Below are positions 33,802 through 41,408 of a stretch of DNA of 64,000 nt, in pieces. Where the stretch lies: assembly GCA_035690495.1 (NCBI GenBank), contig DASSKK010000106.1, positions 1 to 64,000 of the forward strand, given 5' to 3'. The notes below the pieces were generated by a model. The model had not been told where the DNA came from, ran no database searches, and saw nothing but the letters and a program-made list of their open reading frames with translations. Position 1 is the first letter of the stretch. Each line of letters begins with the position of its first letter. A program made the translations under genes and the position numbers. This DNA comes from DASSKK01 sp035690495. GTDB taxonomy: Bacteria > Actinomycetota > Actinomycetes > Propionibacteriales > Nocardioidaceae.

Positions 33802-34371
33802 ATGAAGATGAAGGCAGAGGTCGAGCGAGCAGCTGAACTGGCTGGCGGACTGCTGCGACACACCGGCAGTCGTGTGGCGCATGTGCGCGAGGTTGCCAAT
33901 AGTGCGCGAATGCTCGCCGATTCTCTGGGTCTGGATTCGGAAGTCCTGGTCTCGGCTGCGTGGTTGCATGACATCGGCTACTCGCGCGAGGTGCGAGAGA
34001 CGGGATTCCATCCTCTGGATGGTGCTCGACATCTTCGTTCGCTCGGCTGGGACGAGCGGATCGTCTGCCTCGTCGCTCACCACAGTTGCGCACGCTTCGA
34101 GGCTGCGTTGCGTGGTTTGGATGCAGAGCATGCTGAGTTCGTTCGGCCATCTACCGCGTACGAGGATGCGCTCTGCTACTGCGACATGACCAACGGGCCA
34201 ACAGGTGATCCGGTGATTGCGCCTGATCGGTTGGACGAGATCCAGGAGCGTTACGGCGAGGGCCATATCGTGACGCGGTTCGTGGAGGCAGCGCGACCGG
34301 AGATCTTGGCCTCGGTGGAGCGGGTGGAGCAGCGATTGCGGCTCAGCGAATCGCGGGCATCTGGCCGCTGA
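33802..34371 (+). CDS. HD-domain phosphohydrolase-like protein
   Basis: 189 residues. HD metal-site elements are in order: TGSRVAHVREVANSAR (first His), SAAWLHDIGYSREV (HD pair), ERIVCLVAHHSCARFEA (HH) and DALCYCDMTNGP (last Asp). Small HD proteins of this type are frequent in actinomycete mobile elements next to Nudix and XRE-DUF5919 genes. They probably hydrolyse nucleotides; substrate unknown. Its 3' end overlaps that of the Nudix gene on the opposite strand by 29 bp. Confidence 0.88.
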   Translation: MKMKAEVERAAELAGGLLRHTGSRVAHVREVANSARMLADSLGLDSEVLVSAAWLHDIGYSREVRETGFHPLDGARHLRSLGWDERIVCLVAHHSCARFEAALRGLDAEHAEFVRPSTAYEDALCYCDMTNGPTGDPVIAPDRLDEIQERYGEGHIVTRFVEAARPEILASVERVEQRLRLSESRASGR

Positions 34372-34810
34372 GGTAGTCGATGACGCGGAGCCGAATGGAG
34401 TTGACCATGGGCAGCTCTGCAACTTGCTCTGCTGTGTGAAAGGCGACCTCGAACGACTCGCTGCTGACCGCGATCGTGCCACCGGTGACGTGCGCCAGGA
34501 AGCAGATCGAGAACTCTTGGCGAACCTCGCCGTCGTCGTAGGAGAAGACATGCTTGGGGTCGGTGTACGTCCCGACGATGCCGGTGACTTCGACATCGAG
34601 CCCTGTCTCTTCCTTGACCTCTCGGATCGCGCAGCCTGCCAAAGACTCGCCGTACTCCATGACGCCGCCTGGGAGGGCCCATTTGTCGTTGTCTTGGCGG
34701 CGGTGCAGCAGGATTCGGCCGCCGTCGTCAACGACGATCGCAGAGGCTGCTGGGACGAGTGAGTTGACGGCAGGAGCATCGGGATCGTCGTAGTAGTCGC
34801 GTCGTCCCAC
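34343..34810 (-). CDS. Nudix hydrolase, candidate Pif-like transfer-immunity factor
   Basis: 155 residues from GTG 34810 (AGGAGG ribosome site). The full Nudix box starts at GGVMEYGESLAGCAIREVKE and ends ETGLD, so catalysis is intact. In pSAM2 the Nudix protein Pif prevents redundant transfer into cells already carrying the element; position in an AICE regulatory block makes the same role plausible here, though ordinary nucleotide hydrolysis is equally possible. It follows the XRE gene by 15 bp on the same strand. Confidence 0.88.
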   Translation of the reverse strand: MGRRDYYDDPDAPAVNSLVPAASAIVVDDGGRILLHRRQDNDKWALPGGVMEYGESLAGCAIREVKEETGLDVEVTGIVGTYTDPKHVFSYDDGEVRQEFSICFLAHVTGGTIAVSSESFEVAFHTAEQVAELPMVNSIRLRVIDYLSGQMPAIR

Positions 34811-34825
34811 TTGTGGCCTCCTCGT

Positions 34826-35599
34826 TCATTCCCCTGAGCGGACGGCTTGTTGTGGTCGATCCTGTCGCAGAGGGCGAGTATCCGCCCACAGCCCTTCGAA
34901 GTGTGCAGCGAACCGCGAGAAGAGGCCACTCGGCCCGAGTCGACGCAGGTGCAGAAGCGGTGCTGCGTTCCCGGGCGTCGCGTACAGGTGCGGGGTCACG
35001 AACATCTCATCGTCGAACCGGAAGATCGAGTTGTATAGCGGCGCGTCCTGGAAGCGCATGTCCGCGCTTTCACACGACAGCAATGGTTCGAAGGCCTTGA
35101 GACTCGTCTGAATTCGCGCAACCAGAGTGATCGGCTCACCCTCCTCCTCATCGCGCGACCGAACGCTGTCGGATTCGGGGTCGGCGATCACGATGCGCAG
35201 CTGGCAGCCGGCCTGACACTTGGAGAGCAGTACGTCGATCAGCTCTGGATGTTGCTGTGGAAGGAAGTAGAGCGTGAAGCCGAGCAGGTCGATCTGCCGC
35301 TCAGCGCCCTCGATCAGGCGCCACCACCGGCCGACATCGACGTGTGCTCGTCTCGGATAGGCGGCGACGATCTCGGCAGCTCCGCCAATGCCTGCGGCCT
35401 GTTGTATCGCGGCCTCGGGCCACAGGAATTCTTCGTCCTCGCCGAGTAGGTGGGCCACCGCGTGTCTGTGACGGGGATGGGGAAGGCGACCGCTGAGCCA
35501 GCGCTGGACGGTCTTTGGACTCACCTCGGTGTCGCGTGCTACGGCCTCGACGGTGGCACCGCACTTGGTCATTGCGGTTCGTAACCGGGAGTTGGCCAC
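34826..35599 (-). CDS. XRE-family regulator with DUF5919 domain
   Basis: 257 residues from GTG 35599 (AAGGAG ribosome site). The helix-turn-helix is at the N-terminus (ATVEAVARDTEVSPKTVQRW). From about residue 90 the DUF5919 part follows: RWWRLIEGAERQIDLLGFTL, LIDVLLSKCQAGCQLRIVIA and APLYNSIFRFDDEMFVTPHL. This resembles a phospholipase-D-like fold without HKD motifs. It is typical of AICE regulators and probably controls the Nudix gene and, divergently, the transfer genes. Confidence 0.85.
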   Translation of the reverse strand: MANSRLRTAMTKCGATVEAVARDTEVSPKTVQRWLSGRLPHPRHRHAVAHLLGEDEEFLWPEAAIQQAAGIGGAAEIVAAYPRRAHVDVGRWWRLIEGAERQIDLLGFTLYFLPQQHPELIDVLLSKCQAGCQLRIVIADPESDSVRSRDEEEGEPITLVARIQTSLKAFEPLLSCESADMRFQDAPLYNSIFRFDDEMFVTPHLYATPGNAAPLLHLRRLGPSGLFSRFAAHFEGLWADTRPLRQDRPQQAVRSGE

Positions 35600-35739
35600 C
35601 GCGCTCCTTGGACGTTTGCGCTGAACCTCAAGACGTTCCAAACGTCCCACAGGCGTAGTTACCACGTCAACGCTACTGAGGCTGACTTGTTGCAGGGGCC
35701 GCATCGGGGCGGCACCACGCAATGAAGGAGGAAGCAGCG

Positions 35740-36153
35740 ATGGCCAGCTATGCGGTGGACAGCAGTAGGCAGCCGATGACGGCGACGGGGATTGTGGAGC
35801 CGGTGCGGGAGTGGGAGGAGACTCCGGAGGGCAAGCGGCGTCCTTCGCAGATCCAGGCGCGTGATGAGGATACGGGGATGGCGTTGTGGGCGGTGGAGGT
35901 GCTGTACATCCAGACCTCGTTCGGCCGTAAGTCGACGGTGACGGCGAAGGTGACCATCGGATCCGAGTCGGAGCCGAAGCCGGCGCCGTTGACGCCGGTG
36001 GAGTTCGGCGGTCTGGAGGTGGAGGCTCGGGTGAACAAGGCCGGCGGGTTCGTGGAGTCTTGGCATGCCGACCATCTGGCCACCCCCGCAGCCGGCTCGG
36101 GCACGGCCGGCAAGTCGGTCGGTCGGAGTACCGGCGATGAGAAGGCGGCCTGA
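35740..36153 (+). CDS. AICE backbone protein of unknown function
   Basis: 137 residues from ATG 35740 (AAGGAGGAA ribosome site). No domain recognised: a beta-rich centre (ALWAVEVLYIQTSFGRKSTV, TAKVTIGSES) and a flexible Gly/Thr tail. It is first in the plus-strand operon leading to transfer and replication genes, a common place for such a protein in actinomycete elements. It may be an accessory transfer or DNA-binding factor. Confidence 0.7.
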   Translation: MASYAVDSSRQPMTATGIVEPVREWEETPEGKRRPSQIQARDEDTGMALWAVEVLYIQTSFGRKSTVTAKVTIGSESEPKPAPLTPVEFGGLEVEARVNKAGGFVESWHADHLATPAAGSGTAGKSVGRSTGDEKAA

Positions 36154-36158
36154 GGGTC

Positions 36159-36368
36159 ATGGCGGACTCGACGGGACGGGAGTCGTCCGTCAGGCAGATC
36201 GCGGATCTGCTGCGTGAGGCACGTCGGCTGATCGAACTGGGTACGACGGCCTCTGTATCGGAGCGGGAGGCGTTCTTGCGCCGTAAGACCGCGCTGATCG
36301 CCCGGCTGGAGGCTGAAGCGAACCGGCGGCAGCACCAGGGGCGTGTGCGGACTGGGGGTGGTCGGTGA
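36159..36368 (+). CDS. Small helical AICE protein
   Basis: 69 residues, charged and predicted helical (VRQIADLLREARRLIELGTT, EREAFLRRKTALIARLEAEA), with a basic tail. It starts 5 bp after the previous stop and its TGA overlaps the next ATG (TGATG), so it is translationally coupled. No family recognised. Confidence 0.7.
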   Translation: MADSTGRESSVRQIADLLREARRLIELGTTASVSEREAFLRRKTALIARLEAEANRRQHQGRVRTGGGR

Positions 36369-36565
36369 TGTCGGTGACGGCAGCGGCGATCCTGCTCGGG
36401 CTGCTGGTGGTCGCGATGGTCAAGACCCGCTGGCTGCGGTTCTCCGGGGCGCTGGTGTGTGTCGCGTTCGGGATCGCATTGGCGGCCTCGCCGATCGGGC
36501 CGGCGGTCGGGACCGCGCTGGGTCAGGTCGGCACCTGGCTCTATGCCCAGTTGCAGGCGGTGTGA
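36368..36565 (+). CDS. Small two-helix membrane protein (spread-like)
   Basis: 65 residues from ATG 36368. Two hydrophobic helices (about 3-18 and 25-60 broken by GP residues). Its place immediately before the FtsK-like gene recalls the small membrane 'Spd' spread proteins of Streptomyces elements. That match is by context, not sequence. Confidence 0.65.
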   Translation: MSVTAAAILLGLLVVAMVKTRWLRFSGALVCVAFGIALAASPIGPAVGTALGQVGTWLYAQLQAV

Positions 36566-36569
36566 CCGC

Positions 36570-38012
36570 ATGTCCGGGATGCGTGGCAGCCGGTCTCCCG
36601 AGCCGAGGGAAGTCTACGAACCACCCGGGGTCACGGAGGCACTGATGCTGGCGGTCGCGACGCTGGTGGGTCGCCTGCTGATGCTGGCACTCGGGCATCC
36701 GGTGGTGACTCTCATGCTGGTGGTCCTGGGGTGGGTGAGCGTCGTGGCCGGGGTCGGCTGGGCCGTAGCCCTGCTCACCGGTCTGGTGGCCGGTCTGCTG
36801 GTCTGGCGGTGGCTGCACCGAGCTTCCTACCGGCGCCTCGTCACCTCCCGGGTCCGCGCTGCATGGGTCTATCGGCGGCGTTGGCAGCCAGCCATGGTCA
36901 CCTGCGGACTCGCCACGACGGTGAACGGCCAGGAGTACCTGCCGTCCATCTGCAAGGTCGTCGCCGGTACCTACGGGGATCGGCTACTCGTCGAGCTGCT
37001 GTCCGGACAGTCCCCGGAGGACTGGGACCAGCAAACGACCCGGCTGGCGCACACCTTCGACGCGACCCGATGCCGCATCGCCACAGATCGGCCGGGACGG
37101 GTCTGGGTGGAGTTCACCCACACCGACCCTCTCGCGAACACCGTTCCGGCGCTCGAACCCGCCGACAGCCCGGATCTGACGGCGCTGCCGGTTGGGGTGC
37201 GCGAGGACGGTCAGCCGTGGCGGCTGCGGCTGGTCGGTGCGCATCTGCTGATCGCCGGCGCCACCGGCTCCGGGAAGGGGTCTGTGTTGTGGTCGCTGAT
37301 CCGGGCGATGGGTCCGGCGATCCGCGACGGGGTAGTGCAGGTGTGGGCGGTCGACCCCAAGGGCGGCATGGAACTCACCCCCGGTGCCGGGCTGTTCACC
37401 CGGTTCGCCTACGCCGACGCCGCCTCGATAGTCGGCCTGCTGGAAGAGGCCGTCGAGCTGATGCGCCAGCGTGCCGAACGGCTCCGCCAGGCTGGCCAAC
37501 GCACTCACGTGCCGGCGCCGGGGGATCCGCTGGTGGTGGTACTCGTCGACGAGCTGGCCGCCCTGACCGCCTATGTCGGTGACCGCGAGCTGAAGAAGCG
37601 CGCCGAGGCGGCGTTGCAGGTGTTGCTCTCCCAGGGCCGGGCGCCGGGGGTGTCGGTGGTTGCCGCGGTCCAAGATCCCGGCAAGGACGTGATCGGGTTC
37701 CGGGACCTGTTCCCGACCCGGATTGCCCTGCGGTTGCTCGAAGATGTCCAGGTCGACATGGTCCTCGGCCGCTCCGCCCGGCTGCATGGTGCGGAGTGCG
37801 ACCAGATCTCTGCCGGCTTGCCCGGCGTCGGCTACATGATCCTCGACGGGGTCCGGGAACCGGTGCGGGTCCGTGCAGCCTACGTGGCCGACCACGACCT
37901 GGCCGGCATGGTCGAGCAGTTCGCGCCGCAGGCTGGGGTGGTTTCGAGACGGGGTCCGCAGGCTCCGCCCTCCTCAACCACCGTGACCAAGCTGCGGGTG
38001 GTCGACCAATGA
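36570..38012 (+). CDS. traSA: FtsK/SpoIIIE-type DNA translocase (TraSA-like transfer protein)
   Basis: 480 residues from ATG 36570. Two to three N-terminal membrane helices (about 20-85). An ATPase core has Walker A GATGSGKGS at about 230-238 and Walker B VVVLVDELAAL near 321-331; RAPGVSVVAAVQDPGKDVIG follows. A single protein of this type moves double-stranded DNA between hyphae or cells in actinomycete conjugation; it is the only transfer ATPase in the element. The rep gene start overlaps its stop (ATGA). Confidence 0.92.
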   Translation: MSGMRGSRSPEPREVYEPPGVTEALMLAVATLVGRLLMLALGHPVVTLMLVVLGWVSVVAGVGWAVALLTGLVAGLLVWRWLHRASYRRLVTSRVRAAWVYRRRWQPAMVTCGLATTVNGQEYLPSICKVVAGTYGDRLLVELLSGQSPEDWDQQTTRLAHTFDATRCRIATDRPGRVWVEFTHTDPLANTVPALEPADSPDLTALPVGVREDGQPWRLRLVGAHLLIAGATGSGKGSVLWSLIRAMGPAIRDGVVQVWAVDPKGGMELTPGAGLFTRFAYADAASIVGLLEEAVELMRQRAERLRQAGQRTHVPAPGDPLVVVLVDELAALTAYVGDRELKKRAEAALQVLLSQGRAPGVSVVAAVQDPGKDVIGFRDLFPTRIALRLLEDVQVDMVLGRSARLHGAECDQISAGLPGVGYMILDGVREPVRVRAAYVADHDLAGMVEQFAPQAGVVSRRGPQAPPSSTTVTKLRVVDQ

Positions 38013-39391
38013 GCACGCACGCGGTCGAGGGGCCGTCTGGGGGGATGCTGGCCGAAGCCGGCATCGAGTCCGCCTTGGCCCGCGGCCACGGCTGCGTGAA
38101 CCCGGTCCGGCTGCTGGGCCGCAAGGAACTCGTTGACACCACCACTGGCGAGATCACCAAGGTCTACGACTCGGCCGACGAGCTGGACGGGACCACCTAT
38201 GTCAAGTGCGGCAACCGCCGCGCCTCGGTCTGCCCGTCGTGTTCGGCGGAGTACAAGGGCGATGCGTGGCATCTGCTGATGTGCGGACTGGCCGGGGGCA
38301 AAGGCATCCCCGAGCAGGTAGCTGATCATCCGTGCACGTTCGCCACCCTCACCGCCCCGTCGTTCGGGTTTGTGCACGGCCTCCGGCAGAAGGGACCCTG
38401 CCGAGCACGGCGCGATCACCCGGTGTGTCCGCACGGTCGGCCGGCCTGGTGCCGCAAACACCACCACGAGAACGACCCGCAGGTCGGGCAGCCGCTGTGC
38501 TGGCAGTGCTACGACTACACCGCCCACGTGCTGTGGCAGTGGCACGCTCCCGAGCTGTGGCGCCGGTTCACCATCGCGCTCCAGCGTGACCTCGCACGTC
38601 GTGCCGGCCTGTCGGTCAAACGGTTCCGGACCGTGTGCAAGATCTCCTACGCCAAAGTCGTGGAGTTCCAGGCCCGCGGTGTCATCCACGTGCACGTCCC
38701 GATCCGCCTCGACGGCCCGGACGGACCAGACGGCTGCGCTCCGGACCCGGCGTTGACCACGGCTGACCTCGAGGACGCTATCCGTGGCGCCGCGGCCCAC
38801 GTGCAGCTGGACACCCCGGCATTGGCCGATGGCAGCGTGTATCGGCTGGGCTGGGGGGCTCAGGTCGACACACGGTCGATCACCGACACCGCACACCGCG
38901 ACTCCGACCGTGCGGCGTCGCTGGTGCATCCCGAGCAGGTCGCCGCCTATCTGGCCAAGTACCTGACCAAGTCCACCGAGGACTTCGGCCTGTCCGGTCG
39001 CGTCGGGTCAGCACCCGGTGCGCGTGCGATGGGAGCCAGCCCGCACGCCGTACGACTCATCGAGACCGCACAGACGCTCGCCGGCCAGCACGAGACGCTG
39101 GCGCGGCTGCGGGAGAACCTGGCCACGCTGGGATACCGCGGCCACCCGATCACCAAGTCCCGCGCCTACTCGGTGACCTTCGGCCAACTCCGCAAAGTCC
39201 GCCGGCTTTTTCGGACCCGGCCCGCCGGCCTCGATTCCGATGCCGATGTGCGTCAGGTCCTCGATGTCGACGACGACGTGCCTGAGGGCTTCGAAGTCGT
39301 CTCCTCCTACGTGTTCGTCGGACAGGGCTACCTCGACCTCGACCAAGCAGCAGCCGCGGTTCGATCGGCGGCCAGCGCCCGCGCCAGGTGA
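38009..39391 (+). CDS. repSA: RepSA-type replication initiator
   Basis: 460 residues from ATG 38009. A cysteine-rich front part (KCGNRRASVCPSCSAEYKGD) is zinc-finger-like. It is followed by HPCTFATLTAPSFG, a conserved early motif of rolling-circle initiators. RGVIHVHVPIRL (about 225-237) supplies the HxH metal ligands. VAAYLAKYLTKSTED near 312-326 carries the likely catalytic tyrosine in the YLxKYxTK context. It nicks the double-strand origin so the excised element can replicate. Confidence 0.9.
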   Translation: MSTHAVEGPSGGMLAEAGIESALARGHGCVNPVRLLGRKELVDTTTGEITKVYDSADELDGTTYVKCGNRRASVCPSCSAEYKGDAWHLLMCGLAGGKGIPEQVADHPCTFATLTAPSFGFVHGLRQKGPCRARRDHPVCPHGRPAWCRKHHHENDPQVGQPLCWQCYDYTAHVLWQWHAPELWRRFTIALQRDLARRAGLSVKRFRTVCKISYAKVVEFQARGVIHVHVPIRLDGPDGPDGCAPDPALTTADLEDAIRGAAAHVQLDTPALADGSVYRLGWGAQVDTRSITDTAHRDSDRAASLVHPEQVAAYLAKYLTKSTEDFGLSGRVGSAPGARAMGASPHAVRLIETAQTLAGQHETLARLRENLATLGYRGHPITKSRAYSVTFGQLRKVRRLFRTRPAGLDSDADVRQVLDVDDDVPEGFEVVSSYVFVGQGYLDLDQAAAAVRSAASARAR

Positions 39392-39438
39392 CCCCGGCAC
39401 CACTCGTTCGCGGCCTCCCGATATCGAGCCCGCATTTC

Positions 39439-39521
39439 GGTCACCCAGGTGCGGGTCAAGGGCGGAGCGCAGCGGAGTCACGAAGTGACACGGAGTGCCC
39501 TTGACGGGCAGCTGGGTGACC
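39439..39521. repeat. 25-bp inverted repeat with inner hairpin between rep and xis
   Basis: Arms 39439-39463 and 39497-39521 are complementary at 22 of 25 positions. The 33-nt loop contains a perfect GTCAC-GAA-GTGAC hairpin (39477-39489). It is the largest dyad in the element and lies in the 189-bp rep-xis gap. It may be a replication origin (dso/sso), oriT-like site or rep terminator. Confidence 0.75.
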
Positions 39522-39580
39522 AGACCCTGAAATGTCGGGAGGCCGCGAGACTCTCGACCAGAGACCCTCAGGAGGTTGTT

Positions 39581-39805
39581 GTGAAGGAAAGGATTGTGAG
39601 TCTTGATCGGCCGCGGTTCCTCTACCGGGTCGGTGAGGCGGCTGAGCTCCTCAGCGTGAGCCGGAATCGCATCTATGAACTGATCCGCTCCGGCCAGCTC
39701 CGGACGGTGCAGGTCGGCAAGAGTCGCCGGGTGCCTGCCCGTTCCTTGGACGACTACGTGACCAGGCTGCTACGAGGGAGTGCGGGCAATGACAGCGCGG
39801 CGTAG
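39581..39805 (+). CDS. xis: Excisionase, helix-turn-helix 17 (MerR-like) type
   Basis: 74 residues from GTG 39581, with AGGAGG 5 nt upstream. The core RVGEAAELLSVSRNRIYELI followed by SGQLRTVQVGKSRRVPARSL is the excisionase-type winged HTH. It bends att DNA and directs integrase towards excision. Its end overlaps the integrase start by 17 bp. Confidence 0.9.
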   Translation: MKERIVSLDRPRFLYRVGEAAELLSVSRNRIYELIRSGQLRTVQVGKSRRVPARSLDDYVTRLLRGSAGNDSAA

Positions 39806-40961
39806 CCGGGGCGACGGCGGCCTGCACTGGGACGAGTCCCGCCAGCGCTGGATCGGCACGGTGACGGTCGGCTACGACTCGCGTGGGAAGCGGCGTACTC
39901 GGCGTTTCAGCGCCGTGACCAAGAGCGAGGCCAGGGAGAAGCTGAAGGAGCTTCTGCGCGAAGTCGACATGGGACTGGACCTGACGCACGGTTCGGTCAC
40001 CGTCGGTGAAGTCGTGGAGGCCTGGTTGGCGCATGGCTTGCATGGCCGCTCGCCGGGGACACTCGACCAGAACCGGCACCTGGCTGGCTCGCACATCGTG
40101 CCACTGATCGGCAAGAAGCCACTACGCGACCTGCGTGCCCACGACGTCGACCGGATGCTCAGTGCTCGCAGGACTCGGCTCAGCACCTCCACTCTGCAAC
40201 GAGTGCTGTCGATTCTGCGACGAGCGATCCGATGGGCTGAGGCGCGCGACATGGTTGGCCGCAACGTCGCGCTGCTGTGCACGGCCCCGACCGGAACGGG
40301 CGGACGGCCTTCGAAGTCGCTCTCTCTCGTTCAGGCCAGAGCACTGCTCGCAGCGTGTGACGACAATTCGCTGGGCGCTTATGTCACGCTGGCGCTGCTC
40401 ACCGGCGTACGCAATGAGGAGCTGCGCGCGCTTACGTGGGAGCACGTCGACCTGACAGGGGAGCCGGACGCCAAGCCGCCAGTGCCGCCCAGCCTTCGGG
40501 TCTGGCGGTCGGTCCGGGCGGGCGGTGACACCAAGACCCGGCTCTCGCGGCGCACCATCGGGCTCCCGGAGCGCGCAGTGGAGGCGTTGGAGAAGCACCG
40601 AACGAAGATGCAGGAGACCGGCCGGTACAACGAGAGTGCTTTGGTGTTCAGCGCCGCGCATGGCACCCGGCTGGACTCGGCGAATGTGCGCCGCTCGTTC
40701 CGGGCGCTCTGCAAGGACGCGGGGCTCGACCCGAAGGAGTGGACACCCCGGGAGCTGCGGCACTCGTTTGTGTCCCTGATGAGCGATGCCGGCGTGCGGG
40801 TGGAGGACATCGCTCGGCTCGTCGGCCACGGAAGCACCAAGGTCACCGAGACGGTGTACCGGAAGCAGTTGCGTCCGGTGCTGACCGGAGGAGCACAGGT
40901 GATGGACGCGTTGTTCGACCTGACGACCGAGAACGACTCCGAGCCCGCAGGAGAGCGTTAG
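39789..40961 (+). CDS. int: Tyrosine-type integrase of the AICE
   Basis: 390 residues from ATG 39789. N-terminal arm-binding and SAM-like core-binding domains (LTHGSVTVGEVVEAWLAHGL near 58-77) precede the catalytic domain. Active-site elements: box I arginine in GVRNEELRALTW (about 209), box II RELRHSFVSL near 320 (the usual first His of HxxR is Arg here, as in many AICE integrases), LVGHGSTKV and the nucleophile in ETVYRKQL near 357. It sits next to its target tRNA-Val, and its stop lies in the right arm-type repeat. Confidence 0.95.
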   Translation: MTARRSRGDGGLHWDESRQRWIGTVTVGYDSRGKRRTRRFSAVTKSEAREKLKELLREVDMGLDLTHGSVTVGEVVEAWLAHGLHGRSPGTLDQNRHLAGSHIVPLIGKKPLRDLRAHDVDRMLSARRTRLSTSTLQRVLSILRRAIRWAEARDMVGRNVALLCTAPTGTGGRPSKSLSLVQARALLAACDDNSLGAYVTLALLTGVRNEELRALTWEHVDLTGEPDAKPPVPPSLRVWRSVRAGGDTKTRLSRRTIGLPERAVEALEKHRTKMQETGRYNESALVFSAAHGTRLDSANVRRSFRALCKDAGLDPKEWTPRELRHSFVSLMSDAGVRVEDIARLVGHGSTKVTETVYRKQLRPVLTGGAQVMDALFDLTTENDSEPAGER

Positions 40962-40980
40962 TCACTCAGTTAGTCACTCA
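40961..40980 (+). repeat. Arm-type integrase-binding repeat, right end
   Basis: gtcactcag-tta-gtcactca, starting on the last base of the int stop codon and ending 65 bp before the att core at 41046. It is the counterpart of 26287-26307, in the same orientation. Confidence 0.65.
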
Positions 40981-40993
40981 TCGGGAAGCAGCG

Positions 40994-41021
40994 AGCCCCT
41001 CAGATGTCCACCTGAGGGGCT
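40994..41021 (+). terminator. Intrinsic terminator of int
   Basis: Perfect 10-bp stem AGCCCCTCAG/CTGAGGGGCT with an 8-nt loop, followed by ctttccgtg. It separates int from the convergent tRNA-Val. Confidence 0.85.
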
Positions 41022-41045
41022 CTTTCCGTGTCTGACCTGCGGTGA

Positions 41046-41094
41046 TGCTGGTGGGCGATACTGGGTTTGAACCAGTGACCTCTTCCGTGTCAAG
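41046..41094. other. Right attachment site (att) inside tRNA-Val
   Basis: Copy of the 49-bp att core that forms the 3' half of the functional tRNA-Val(GAC) from anticodon loop to CCA, so integration restores an intact tRNA gene. Confidence 0.88.
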
Positions 41095-41123
41095 GAAGCG
41101 CGCTACCACTGCGCCAATCGCCC
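41049..41123 (-). tRNA. tRNA-Val (GAC)
   Basis: Acceptor stem GGGCGAT/ATCGCCC, anticodon arm CTTCC-TTGACAC-GGAAG with anticodon GAC, T arm with GGTTCAAAC, discriminator A and encoded CCA (72 nt plus CCA). Target of the AICE. Confidence 0.95.
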
Positions 41124-41127
41124 GCGG

Positions 41128-41198
41128 AGGTGGAGACGGGATTTGAACCCGTGTAGACGGATTTGCAGTCCGTTGCCTCGCCTCTCGGCCACTCCACC
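41128..41198 (-). tRNA. tRNA-Cys (GCA)
   Basis: Acceptor stem GGTGGAG/CTCCACC, anticodon loop ACTGCAAA with GCA, T loop GGTTCAAAT, discriminator U as expected for Cys; CCA not encoded. 71 nt. It lies 4 bp from tRNA-Val in a minus-strand cluster. Confidence 0.95.
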
Positions 41199-41232
41199 AA
41201 GGCAGCTGTGACCCTTCGCGTCCCAACTCCAG

Positions 41233-41305
41233 AGCGGACGACGAGGCTCGAACTCGCGACCTCAACCTTGGCAAGGTTGCGCTCTACCAACTGAGCTACG
41301 TCCGC
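41233..41305 (-). tRNA. tRNA-Gly (GCC)
   Basis: Acceptor stem GCGGACG/CGTCCGC, anticodon arm CAACC-TTGCCAA-GGTTG with GCC, D arm AGCTCAGTTGGTAGAGC, T loop GTTCGAGC; CCA not encoded. First gene of the Gly-Cys-Val tRNA cluster. Confidence 0.95.
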
Positions 41306-41396
41306 TTGCGCCGCGACGCTTCGGGCACGCCGGAGCGGCCGCGGTTGCGTGAGAACCTTAGCCGACATCGCTGCGATGACAAATTCGACATCCGCC

Positions 41397-41402
41397 TAGT
41401 CT
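41397..41402 (+). promoter_or_regulatory. Putative -10 box for leaderless pabC
   Basis: TAGTCT, then 6 nt, then GTG 41409; no ribosome site. Confidence 0.6.
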
Positions 41403-41408
41403 TGACTC

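Larger units (their letters stand above)
26154..41094. mobile_element. Actinomycete integrative and conjugative element (AICE) in tRNA-Val(GAC)
   Basis: Bounded by 49-bp tRNA-derived direct repeats; the excised circle would be 14,892 bp. The integrase abuts the tRNA end, followed inward by excisionase, RepSA-type initiator and an FtsK-type TraSA, the standard AICE core (pSAM2/SLP1 type). A regulatory block (XRE-DUF5919, Nudix, HD) and a 7 kb minus-strand cargo of exported proteins with an ECF sigma factor follow. The cargo is visibly A+T-richer than its flanks. All core genes look intact, so the element may still excise. Confidence 0.9.
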
